Shown here piece by piece: positions 1 through 10,900 of a stretch of DNA of 28,575 nucleotides (its first letter is position 1; the number at the start of each line of letters is the position of its first letter). The stretch comes from Pigoraptor vietnamica. Lineage: Eukaryota; Opisthokonta; Filasterea. The notes beneath the pieces were generated by a model, which worked only from the letters and a program-made list of their open reading frames with translations, made no database searches and was not told where the DNA came from. Location of the stretch: contig CALSCQ010001191.1 of the NCBI GenBank assembly GCA_943704525.1, forward strand, positions 1-28,575, in the 5' to 3' direction. A program made the position numbers and the translations under genes.

Positions 1-30
1 CCCCCCGTCCTTCTTCTCTCGCCCGTGCAG

Positions 31-1937
31 GAGAACGAGACGACGAATCCCGCGCAGCGCCTTGTGGCCATCAACAAGCGCCCGCAGAACTATCGCCATG
101 ACGAGATGATTCTCGAGGCAACCGCGAACCCCATGGGCGCAGAGACAGTGCGCAGCGCAGGGCAGGTATGCGCCGCCACCCGTGCTTGTCGCCGGACTTT
201 GTGCGTGCATGCACGGGAAGCTGTTTTATGCCAATTTGTAATACTCCCGTCGTTGTCTTCAGAGGTGTGCTACGTGCGTGTGGGTGTGTGCGTGGACGGC
301 CGCCTTCACGTCTTCACGTATGGAAGCCACTATTGGCCCTCATTTCCTATTGTTCACTCACTCTTCCTTCCGTCCGCCACTCAAAGGTGCGCTTCACAAC
401 CGACAATGGCGTGATTGTCCCTGCGGTGGACCCCGACACGAAGGAGGGCGTTTACAGGAGGGCCGGTGCGTGCTTGCGCGCCGTGGTTCGCAACCGAACG
501 TCACTCTGACGTGTGCTTCCTTTTGCCGCAGAGTCCATCGGAATGTCGTCTGAGCTGCTGGTGGAGAATGCCGGGCGAAGCGCATGCCAAATGGTCGTCC
601 AGCTGATAGGCACGTGCTCACTCGCCGCGGTGTCTGTCTCAATCTGAGTCGTTGGAGAAGCGTCTATATACGCAGATCCGACGTCTATTCGCGGGCGTCG
701 TGCGTGTTTGTGCTTGCAGTCCAGATAGCATCCCAATTGGCAAGTCCTTACCTTGTTTCGTCTTCTTTCGCGCAGGTGGCAGTCGCCGCATCAACCCGCG
801 TAACCTCCACCAGACGCCGCTCGTCGTTGTGCTTGTGGCCGACGGATTCGCCGGTGCCGTCGCGGTGTGCGCTGCGCGCCACATGTGCAATCATCACGTG
901 AGTTGGGAGCTAATACGCCTGCTTGCATGTTGCCCAACCCACCTTGTGTTGGGCCGTTCGAACGACGATTTCGTGTTACGTAACACGCTTTTGACGGTTC
1001 CATTCGCAGGTGAAGGTCATTCTCTGCGTTGTCTCCACCGGCGAGCACTCGGAGGTACGCTCCCCACTCCACTTTCTTTGTTTTTGTTCGTTCTATCGTT
1101 TTGTCTTGTGTTTGTGTTCTTGCTTTGTGCTGTACCTTACTCACGCGCACCATTTCGTCGCTCACTCTTTCTCCGGTTTGGCATATGCAGCTGCTCTCCT
1201 TTCAGCTGCGGCTCTTTGAGGCGCTCGGCCAGCCCGTGCGATACAGCGTGGACGGTGCGTTCAATCCTCTGCCGTAAATACGCTATTCATTACCCTGTGA
1301 TGGTTCCTGTTCTTTCGCACACCGACTCACAACTCACACGCGCGCGCACGCAGAGCTTCCCGCGGGGGGCTCCACACCCGTGGACCTCATCGTTGATGGC
1401 CTGTGCAGCGACTGCATCAAGTTCCCCTGCTGGGCCGACGCCGTCGCGTGGGCAAACGGCAACAAGGCGCAGACACTCGCGATCGACTTCCCCTCGGGCT
1501 TCGACCCAAACTCAGGCACGTGATTGTCCTTGTTGAGTGCGCGCACGGTTGCGTGAAGAAGGGCAAATGTCTGTTTCCGTGTACAGACACACGCACACAT
1601 TTTCGTTTCAACGCACACAATTCCTTGCTGCGCCTCCCTGGTGACACATGCCCCTCCCGTCGTTCGCCGCACCGCAGGCCGCATGCTGGACCCCAAGCGC
1701 AGCGTGTCGGCCAAGTGGACGCTCGCACTCGGCCTTCCCCTCCGAGGGCTCGAACAGCCGGGCATTGGCGGTCAGCTCTTCCTCGCCGACATTGGCCTGC
1801 CCGCCGTCGTGTTTTCCGACGCCGGAATCCGATACTACCCGCCGTTCTCCGACAAGTACGTCATATCGATCGAGGCCGCCGTCATGCTGCCGGAGTCGCA
1901 GGCGCCCATCGCCGAGATGTCGTCACCGGAACTCTAA
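31..1937 (+). CDS. EDC3: Enhancer of mRNA-decapping protein 3 (EDC3), 3' part, 8 exons visible
   Basis: EDC3 is a cytoplasmic P-body scaffold that activates the DCP1/DCP2 decapping enzyme. The exons I assign are 31-165, 387-465, 532-609, 776-897, 1010-1054, 1191-1254, 1354-1515 and 1678-1937. All junctions keep phase and give 314 residues plus a stop. The first visible exon has the YRHDEMILE segment that lies just before the YjeF-N domain in EDC3. The YjeF-N fold follows, with ENAGRSACQM, GGSRRINPRNLHQ, the CAARHMCNHH region, VAWANGNKA and, near the end, KWTLALGLPL and GLPAVVFSDAGIRYYPPF. These match animal EDC3 in order and spacing. The N-terminal LSm domain and most of the FDF linker lie left of the window, since an acceptor AG ends at base 30. 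Two introns (610-775 and 1516-1677) must be GC-AG to keep frame. Identity is near certain, and single exon edges are slightly less so. Confidence 0.94.
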
Positions 1938-2495
1938 ACCGCAGAGCCGGGTGTTATCGCGACGGGCAGCCGCGTTCCTTATAGTCGCGGTTGCAGCGGT
2001 CAGCGACGAACTGGCGTTCCATCGCCAGACTGTTTTGTGTATAGCGTCTTGTGTTTCGTGCGCGTGCGCGTTGAGTGTCACGTGCGAGGGCAGGACCCTC
2101 TGCACGGTGACTAGGAGTGAAGTGAAGATATGGCACACAATTGGCAGACAGAAGAGAATTCCATTTCATTTTTCCGGCGAATAATTACAGCGACAGGACC
2201 GCGCGCGGGAAGACACTCCCGCGCGTAGCGTCGAGTGAAGAGAGAAAGGGAAGGAAGAGACGAGAGAAAGGTGAACGCGAACGCAGCGAGGGCGCAAGAG
2301 CAAAGCGTTGACAGCAGAGGACGCGGCGCAAATCGCACTGTGCAAGCAGCCAAAGAAGGAGGGCCGATTGCGTGGCGTGCGCAGCAAAGAAATCGGCGCA
2401 AACGAAACGGCGGCGGGCGACGACGGACGCTGCGAAAGGACCATACACATGGCAAGAACCGAAGGCGTGCGGCGGCGTGCACGTGACCATCGGCC
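1938..2495. other. Convergent intergenic region between EDC3 and the minus-strand gene
   Basis: These 558 bases lie tail to tail between the EDC3 stop and the stop of the next gene. They should hold both 3' untranslated ends. The plus strand is purine-rich from about 2230 to 2460. Open frames here are short, unconserved and not flanked by convincing splice sites, so I see no gene. Confidence 0.6.
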
Positions 2496-3898
2496 TCAAC
2501 CATGAAATTTGGGGTCTTCTCCCGTTCGTATGAGCTTGTGGAGGACGTCGTCGACGGTGCACTTGAGGCCAAATTCTGAGAGCGACAGCTTGACGCTGTT
2601 GCGCTCCTTCGATTCAAAGTACATGTACAACTTAATGGCGAGGTCTTCGAGCTGCTTTCGGTCCGCGGCACAGCTCTCGTCGTCCCTGTGTGCGGCGCGT
2701 GTAATGGTGGCATGTGAGTGCAGGGTTGAACGCCAGTCAATGACAGCGCATATGCATTCGCACACACCACACATGATTCACGCGGCACGCACACACATTC
2801 CACACACATTCCCATTCACACTATAAACATACATTCGTGGACTGAGCACACGCAATTTGCCTCAAGCACGCAAACACACTTCAATGGCACGAGTACCCGC
2901 TTCCCCACCTGAAGCGCATGACCTCGTCGAATGTTGTGTTCATGTACTTTGCGACGAGTTCCCTGAATTCCTCGACGTCGTCCGGTGACACTTTTGTGTC
3001 GACGAGGCCAGATCTGCGGTCCACCCGATGTCAGTCGGCAGGCCAAAAAGAAAATTCACCTCTCACTCTCATTGCATCCCTCCCGCACTCCCCCTCCCCC
3101 TTCCCCCCGTCGCTAAAAGAAACTCACGCGCACTAAGGAGCGCGCGCATGTCATCTGCGTATATCAGACCACTTATTTCTTCTCTGAAGCGACGGACGCC
3201 AAAACGGCTACACACAGCTGTTCGGTTGCACCACGGCGCCACTCACAGCTCTCCGCTCCTCCGCTTGATGGCCTGCTTGATTGTCACCGTCTCCTTAAAC
3301 CCCACCGGCACTCCAGAGGGCTGGTGAGGCGCACAATGGGAAAGGGGATTAGCTCTTGCTGCCTCACATACGCGCGAGCTTACGCACGCACACACAATTA
3401 CACGCATTCGCACACACACACACGCACGCACACACAACATACGGGAATGTCTGAGGTGTTTCTTTACAGCTCGTGTACGCGGGCGGGTACACTCACGTAC
3501 GCACACAAGGCACCGCATGCGCACGCAGGCGGGCATGCATCATATGTCCTCAACTCCCACCTTTCGCAAGTGTCCTCGCTGACTCCCCCCTGGCGGCGCG
3601 CTGCTTCCCTCGCCGCCGTCGCTCTCGTCCCCCGTCCCTTGCAATTCGTCCACAATTTCGCAGTTGCCGTGCATGTTGTCGTGCATCTCCTGCCACACCA
3701 AAGGAGGAAGAGGAAGGCTATAAAGGTCAGTGACAGGGCAACAATCCACACATACAACGGAGCTATGAGACGCGCACACAGACTGTTCACCGCCTGGGTC
3801 GTCCAGTCACATAAGGGCAAATCAACTCGTGCGAAAAGATGCACCGCTCTACTGACCTTTCCTCGAAAGGAGTTCGAGCGCGCGCGCCGGCGTGACAT
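2496..3898 (-). CDS. Uncharacterised 197-residue protein, six exons
   Basis: I do not recognise this family. Exons on the minus strand, in transcript order, are 3898-3857, 3689-3561, 3320-3247, 3183-3130, 3013-2909 and 2685-2496. They total 594 bases, starting at ATG 3896-3898 and ending in TGA. The first 57 or so residues are basic, then Gly/Ser/acidic and probably disordered. The remaining 140 residues look helical and charged, with segments such as KETVTIKQAIKRRSGEL, DDVEEFRELVAKYMNTTFDE, LAIKLYMYFE and FGLKCTVDDVLHKL. No signal peptide or membrane segment is visible. The fourth intron (3014-3129) keeps frame only with a GC donor, because the nearby GTGAGT would give the wrong phase. The coding look of exons 2 to 6 is strong, while the first exon and start are less certain. 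The gene is convergent with EDC3 and divergent from the TMEM164 gene. Confidence 0.7.
3403..3436. repeat. CA-rich microsatellite in an intron
   Basis: Imperfect CA repeat (GT on the sense strand of the gene) inside the second intron of the minus-strand gene, between exons 3561-3689 and 3247-3320. It resembles the other dinucleotide tracts in introns of this window. Confidence 0.8.
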
Positions 3899-4709
3899 TT
3901 TCAAAAACGCCGCACGCCAGCGGCGGACGTGTCACAAAGCGTTCGCAGTCCTCGCAAACCCCAACTCGATTATGACACTCGCACAGACAGGCTCGAGTGC
4001 CCGCCGTTTGCGGGAAATACGGCCAACGTATGCCGGGCTTTCAATGACGCAGCGGTCGCTCGTATGGGCAACAATATGTTCCCTCAGCCCAGACGAAGAG
4101 AATGGCGTCTGAGCCGGCGCAAGTGGCGAATTGGAAGACGACACGTCGCTGTCAAAACGTACGCCGTGTGTGGAACTTCGAAGTGCGCGCGAATACACAA
4201 GACGTGTGTGCGAATTCGAATCTAAATCGGACAGCGATTGCGTCTATGCACCCAACCCTAAGAAGAGTGGCGGTAGTGACAAAGATATTGCGGGGATCGC
4301 GTGTTTTTGAGGAGGAAGTGGCGAGGAAAGAGAGAGACTTTGTGCGCGCCTATGTGTGTGTGTCTGTTTGTGGCTGCAACAGGATTGCAGACATTCCATG
4401 AAGAGACCAAGCAATTTCAACGTATGGTGGGGATTACAGTCGGCGCGGAGGCCCCTTCGGATTGTATGAAAATGCAACAGAAGATGGGGTATCATCCTTG
4501 GAGGGATATGACGCTAACATCCGGGAGAGTGTATTTCGATGGAAACGTGAGGGGTTTGTCCGGACGTAGCATACGGGGTGCCGGAAACCGCACTGACAGC
4601 ACCAGCTGAGCGCGTGAGGACATCGTGCGGGGAAGCAAAACGCTGAGAGATTACGTGTCTTTTCCGTTCTCACTTTGTGTCACTCGCAGCTACTTGTCTG
4701 CGTGGGCAC
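3899..4709. other. Divergent intergenic region, probable promoters
   Basis: This stretch separates the ATGs of the minus-strand unknown gene and the TMEM164 gene, so it should contain both promoters and 5' leaders. Open frames at 3932-4198 (-) and 4301-4609 (+) exist but have no recognisable similarity or strong codon bias. A possible splice acceptor ends at base 4689 (ACTCGCAG), so the TMEM164 transcript may have an upstream non-coding or short coding exon here. Confidence 0.5.
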
Positions 4710-6193
4710 ATGGTGTGTGCCGATTGTGTGCACGACACATCTTCGCTGCTTGCGTGGGACGCGGCCATGGAGGCCATCAGCGGATTCCTCGTGGACCCTG
4801 TCGCGCGCTTCTTGCACGACATGCACCCGGGTATGCCTCTCGTGCCGGACCGTGCGACGTCGCTTGCAGGGAGCTGGTGGGCAATGTTTGCTTTATTGTT
4901 GTTGCCAATAATCACAGATGTCACGGGCTGACGCCATTCTGCCGCACAGGTTTCTGAGCCCGCACCAACACGTCGTCGAGTTTGTTGTCTACAATGTATT
5001 CTTCCTGACGATTCTTGCGCGGCTGTCGAAGCGGCTTACAGCAAAGGGGTTGGTGTTCACTTTATACGATGTGCGGTATTGAAACTTTGTCGTTTTCATC
5101 GGGCCGTCGCTATTCCTCCCACTACTGTCCCTCAGTTTGCCTCACGAAACACTCTTGCTCTTCATTGTCTTACGTCCCATTTTAGGGGATCGTACTATAA
5201 TATCGACGTGAAGCCGGGCCGACGGCGGACGTGGATCGAGTGGCTGGTGATGGCGTCGCTGCTGACGACCGCTGCGTTCACGATCTACTTCAAGATTCTC
5301 CGCGGCGGCGCTCTCTTTCTGCTCCAGCCGTGCCACGTGTCGCTTGCCATTCTCACCGTGCTTAGCCTCGCGCCGGCCAAGTGGAAGGGGGCGCATCTCC
5401 TCTTCAATCTGTACTTCTACTGGGTGTGGGGCGCCATCCTCGCGCTCCTGTTTCCCGACCTCCGCGACTACAAGGACCCGCTCGAGATCTTCTTCTTCTT
5501 CTTCGAGCACTATCTGCTCGTTACGGTCCCGCTGATATTTTACGCCGTCGGGAGGTGCGTGCGATGTTTTTTTTTTCCTGCCGGTGGCTCCGTCTTGCCT
5601 TTTCAGTGTATGTGCATACTGTTGACGTCACGCGACATTGGAAGCACCCGTACCTTCGATTACGTTATATTTTGTAGTCCGCCGTCTCCGTCGCGTCTGT
5701 GTGACACGTCCGCACACAGGTTCGAGTTGATGGAACCGACCGCGGCCATTACGGTCTATGCGTTCAGCGTGAAGGCGGTGTACCACTCAATCGTCCTGGA
5801 GCTTCTTGCCCTCTACACGGGTCTCAACCTCAACTATCTCATGTCCCCGCCCACGGGTGAGTCCGAAGTGATGCGGCTGGCGTCGTTGATGTCTGCGAAT
5901 GTTTTGCTTTCTTCGAGATGTTCTCATGGAACGCAATCCTGTCTTTATCCATTTCATCGCTCTCTACTTCTCTGCTCCAGTCCTCGTGCTCACTCCGGTC
6001 TACCGCTTTTCTCGCAGGCATCCTAGAACACTTTGGGATCTATTACCGCCCCGTCCAGTACGCCTTCTGCTGCCTGCTTACCTTTATCACGCGCTATGTT
6101 GTGGTCGCTGTTTTCCTCTACATCGTGCGCCTCATCTTCCACCGCTCTTCGTTGAAGTCTGCGGCGTCGGCGAAGGCTAAGAAGATGCACTGA
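4710..6193 (+). CDS. TMEM164: TMEM164-family membrane acyltransferase, five exons
   Basis: TMEM164 proteins are multi-pass ER membrane proteins. The human one is reported to transfer C20:4 acyl chains to make ether phospholipids, using a conserved Cys and His. Exons 4710-4876, 4950-5048, 5186-5554, 5720-5856 and 6018-6193 join in phase to give 315 residues. Family landmarks in order are the SPHQHVVEFVVY segment before the first helix, LLQPCHVS with Cys138, the LALLFPDLRDYKDPLE loop, KAVYHSIVLELLALYTGLNLNYL with His234, then the last helix. Several hydrophobic segments are visible. The protein ends AKAKKMH, a KKxx-type ER retrieval signal, and human TMEM164 ends in a similar way. The start at 4710 is the first ATG upstream of the conserved part. 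An upstream exon cannot be excluded, and the methionine at 4767 is an alternative. Activity is inferred from the family. Confidence 0.87.
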
Positions 6194-7290
6194 GGGGTTG
6201 TTGTGTGGCGCCGTCTGGAACGGTGAGCAACCACTAAAGAGTCTGAACTGTCCGACCGATGCAGGAAAGTGGATCGCCAGTGCTTTGTAGCGTCATGACA
6301 AGCGGACGAGATAGGAATGGCAGGCACATTCTGGCCCATAACTCACTTGTGTGTGTGTGTCTGTGTGTCTGTCTCTCTTGTTTGGCAGCCATTGCAGTTG
6401 CCAGCAGAGTGGACACCATGACATCACCCATCCCGTTTTGGCAAAAGGAGGGTCGTAAATTGAACTCGAGTCCACAAATTCGCAAGAATTGAAGCGCTTC
6501 TCAATGTATGCTCGACAGCCCATACATTGGCATAGAAATTATTGGCTGTGACACCGACTTTCCTGCGGCAACACGCACACACACAACGGCCACACACACG
6601 CGCGCGCATGCACGCGTCTTTCACCTCTTCCGCGCTTGTATTCAACCCTCTCGTAAGGAGAAAGTCGCTATAGAAGAGTTTGGGTTTTTCCATTGTACAG
6701 TTCTGCGGGAACTATCAATTTGGCGACCCACTGAAAAATCGGTAAGTTTTGGACCCGTTCAATTCAAACGGGACACCCAGTCACCGCAACCATGCTCAGT
6801 CCCTTTGCGGCATCGTCACGCGCACTTTTCAGCCTCTGGCCTTTCTCTTCCTCCACCTTATAGTCATCTTTTCCTTTGAGGGGCATGTGTCTTGTGTTGT
6901 GTGTGTTTGAACCTTGTGTGTTCAGTCGTCGCGTTGTTTTTAAAGTTGACACACTTGTGAGTGTTGATGTCATGCGTGGCGCACCACAATTCCTGGGGCG
7001 TTAATGCGTTCGCCTCTCGCTCAACTCGTCATTTCGACTCCTTCCTCGAACTGCCTGCAGAAGGGGGGCGACTGTGTAACGCGTTGGGAGCGCGTGCGGG
7101 ATGAACCCACCGATTCATACGTGAGCCGCGAAGGACTCGACTAGAGCGTGTTGCGCAACGCTCAACCGAACGGCCCGACATTCGAACGCCGCCGTTCGTT
7201 TGTGGTGAAACGGTGTGACTTGCATCATCGAACCTAATCTCCCCCTGATTATCTCATCGCCCCTCGTCTGCTGAGGGCGGTTTCGCGGTC
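6194..7290. other. Intergenic region between TMEM164 and USP genes
   Basis: About 1.1 kb with the TMEM164 3' end and the promoter and leader of the USP gene, both on the plus strand. It contains short GT and CA runs (about 6350-6370 and 6575-6610). I checked both strands for tRNA-like boxes and for conserved open frames and found none that convince. Confidence 0.55.
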
Positions 7291-7949
7291 ATGGCGTCGG
7301 GCGGCCACGGTCGCTCGCACGTCGACTCATGGCTGTCCTCGCATGGCGAAGAGCGCGTCGACATGACCGCGTCCGAAGCGATTTGTTTCAACACTGCGCG
7401 CGACACCTTTCGCGCTTCAGACCTCGTCGCCGCGGGGACGAGTGCCGAGGCCGCTCGCGGCGTCGCGTCGTGCAGCTTTGATGATGTCGACGATTGTGCG
7501 GAGAGGGCCAGCATCGGCGCTGAGGGCGGTAGTCCCACGTGGTCGCGGTCAGACAGCGGCGACCTTCAGTATTACGAGGATTCGCACGATCGCGCGGACA
7601 TCTCGTGGCGGTCGCTCGGAGGGGACGCGGACTTTGTTGGGCGAAGGCCCGGATCGCCTTCGATGGACCGCTTGGACGACATTGCGATACCGTCGCACCC
7701 GTACCGCGAACTGGAGATATTCGAGTCGGTGTGTCGGGAGGAGCCCACGGAAGGCAGTTACTGGTACATTGTGTGCCACGACTGGCTGGCGCGGTGGCTC
7801 GCGTTTGCGAAGGCGGTGAGTGATTTGTGCTTTGGATGTTATTTGACTCGTGTATTGTCCATGCGTGTGTTCGGAAGGGAGAGAGGGATTGTGCGTGTGC
7901 GTGTGCGTGTGCGTGTGCGTGTGTGTGTGCTTGTGTAGTGTGTTCGTGT

Positions 7950-7990
<41 letters not shown>

Positions 7991-10900
7991 CGCGTGTGTC
8001 TGTGTGTTTGAAGCAATGGATATTCTTTGACTTTTACTCTGATGCTCATTTCGTCCCTCCGCTGTGCTGACATTCTTTGTGTGCTGCGCGTTGCAGGACG
8101 GCGCCGAGCCTCCCCCCGGCCCCATCGACAACAGCGTGCTGCTCTGCCCCACGGGCCTGGCGTCGTCGCTTGTCGTGCTGGAGGAGGGATTGGTCGAGGA
8201 TCGCGACTACAACGTCGGTGCGTTTTGCGCATTTTGTGCGCGCCTCGCTCCCGTACACAATCAATTTTTTGACGTTCTAGAGAGAATGCGTGCGTGTGCG
8301 TGTCGTGGTGTGCGCATTGTGTCTATGACCTCTTTCCTCCTTCTCCCTCACACAATCGTCATGCCTTTTGCATCACAGTTCCCACTGCCGGATGGAGGCA
8401 CCTTGTGGCCTGGCACTCTGGCGGGCCGGCGATCCAGCGCCCCGTGCTTCTCTCTCCCGACATGACGACCCTTCGTGTTGAGCTCTATCCGCTCGCCGTT
8501 CTACTGTGGCACGTCTCTACTCAAGGCTATGCCCTCGGACGCGCCGAACACGAAATGTTCCCGCGCGGGAGCACGGCGGACCAGCTACGGCGCCGTTTTG
8601 CGCGCCGCTTTTACGTCCCCACGAGCAACACGCCCGAGGGAGTGGCCGCCTACAACGCTGCCATCGGGCAAATGCGAGTCTACGTCGTGTACGGACAGCT
8701 GCACGACCCGCCCTACGCACTGCTCTGCGGCGACCGGGTGCCCACGCCGGAAGAAGTGACTCGGTGGCAGTATGCCGTGGTGGAGGAGCAGGGAGCAAAC
8801 GTGGAGGCCGAGGGGTCCGCAGCGCACGTGCCTGCGTTTGTGCTCGCGTCGGCCGACCTTGACGCCGGTCCCGAGCGCGCGTATTCAGAAGATGACGACC
8901 CCCTCCCGCGCTCGCCGTCCCCGCGAACCTACAACCCGTATGCATCGCACGCCGGGCTCCCGAGCGACGACTCGAGCTGCGACGACGTCATGGTGTTGAA
9001 GGGTCCGTCCCTGCCATCTGCCAAGACGCTGCCGCCGTTCCGATACACGAGCGGGCGCTTGGACGGCGCGCTCGCAAGCAGCTCGAACTCCTCGTCGTCG
9101 GACAGCAACAGCCTGTGTGGCCTCGCGCGCCTCACCAACGAATTTGCTGGCATATCCATGTCGCCCGAACCGACAGTCTCTGCCGGCGAGTCGCGGTACA
9201 CGTGGAGCACCTTCGGCAACGTTGAGGAACCCGGCGGTGGAATACCGGGGCTGTGCGGACTCCGCAATCTTGGTAACACGTGCTTCATGAATTCCGCCCT
9301 CCAGTGCCTGAGCAACACGGCCCTTCTCTCGTCTTACTTTCTCTCCGGCGACTTCCGAGGTCACGTGAACCGGTCGAACCCGCTCGGCATGAAGGGGGAG
9401 GTCGCTGAGGCGTACGGCGCGCTGCTGGAGGAGCTGTGGAGCGGTCGCTACAGGAGCGTGTCCCCGGTTTCCTTCAAGCGAGTCATCGGGACGTTTGCGC
9501 CGCAGTTTTCGGGCTACTCGCAGCACGACTCGCAGGAGTTTCTCGGCTTTCTGCTCGACGGCCTGCACGAGGACCTGAACCGCGTGTGCGACAAGCCGTT
9601 TGTTGAGAAGTTCGAGGGGGACGGCGTCGACGATGCCGTCGCGAGCGCAGAGTCGTGGCGCCGGCACCTTCTCCGCAACCAGTCGACTGTCGTGGACCTG
9701 TTCCAGGGACAGTTCAAGTCTACTGTCGTGTGCGCCGACTGCGGCAAGGTGTCGATCACGTTCGACCCCTTCATGTACCTCTCCCTCCCGCTGCCGCTTC
9801 CGACGGACCGCACGCTTACCGTCGTGTTCTTTGCGCGCGACCCGGCGAGTGCCCCGCTCAAGCTCAAGGTTACGCTGAAGAAGGACGGCTCGGTCGACGA
9901 CCTGTGCGCCGCGGTCGCGCGCGTGGTGGGCGAGGGCGTATGCGCCGATTCGCTCGTCGTCGCGGACGTGCTCGGCAACTTTGTCTTCCGGTTTTTGGCG
10001 CGCACCGTTCCCATTCGCACCATCGCCGACCAGGACGACATTTTCGTGTACGAGATTGTGCCGCTGCCGCCCGCTCCGCCGGCCCCCGCGGCCGCGTCTC
10101 CCGATTGCAAGGAGGGCGAGAAGGCGGCGCCGTCCGTTCCCTCGTGCGCCGTGTGCGTGGCAAGCCCCATAGGCGGAACGCTCTTTCGCCACGAGAGCTG
10201 CGGCGGCGTGTTCTGCGAGTCGTGCATCTACGAATACTTTCGCGTGAAGAAGGTCGAGCTCATCAAGCGGCAGCGAAGGGAAGCGGCCGCCCTGGAGGCG
10301 ATGGCCAGCGGCGCGCCGTTTGACGCCGAGACGTGGGTGGACGCCGATTTTGACGAGGCCTCGGTGAGCATCGACAAGGACGACTCGGGCCCGTGTCCCA
10401 TGTGCTCCTCCCTCATGACAAGCGAGACGGTCACGAACGTGTCGGTAGACGGAGAAGAGGTCGCGCTGCCCAAGGCATCGCCGTCGCGAGATGAGGACGG
10501 CGCGCTTCGCGGCACGGGTCGCTCGTTCATATCGGTGCTCTGCCGCGAGTGCCCTGACGAGGCGACGGCGAGTTCCACATACGGCTACCCGTCCCGCATG
10601 CGCGATCTTATCTTCGGCCTGCCTCTCCTTCTCAGTTGGTGCGACGCGTCGGAGCCGGCTTCGTGGGACGACATCCACGCGATTGCGGACGCAGTGCTCG
10701 AGCCGCGCGTTGCCGGCCACACGACGCCCGACGATTCTGCGGCGGGGTCCATAGCCGAGGCCGTTCCCGCCGCGTCGTCTCCGCCAGCCTCGCTTGACGG
10801 ACTGCAGCGTCCGGCTGCGGATGGTGCGCGCGGCGGCGAACTCGACCGGCAGCAGTCGGTGGCGAAGAGCGACAAGAGCACGGTCGCCGACTCCGTGCAC

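Noticed and set aside
3932-4198. Minus-strand open frame just upstream of the unknown gene
   Set aside because: It ends in a stop before the chosen ATG, has no recognised similarity and ordinary composition. It is probably leader or chance.
4301-4609. Plus-strand 102-codon open frame before TMEM164
   Set aside because: Codon use is unlike neighbouring exons, there is no similarity to any family I know, and it is not joined in phase to the TMEM164 exons by a clear splice site.
6960-7200. Possible tRNA gene in the TMEM164-USP spacer
   Set aside because: Some sequence loosely resembles a B box, but no matching A box, acceptor stem or anticodon arm could be drawn.
7827-8030. Cys/Val-rich open frames over the GT repeats
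   Set aside because: They are translations of microsatellites in introns. The same applies to similar frames near 18220, 26500 and 27500.
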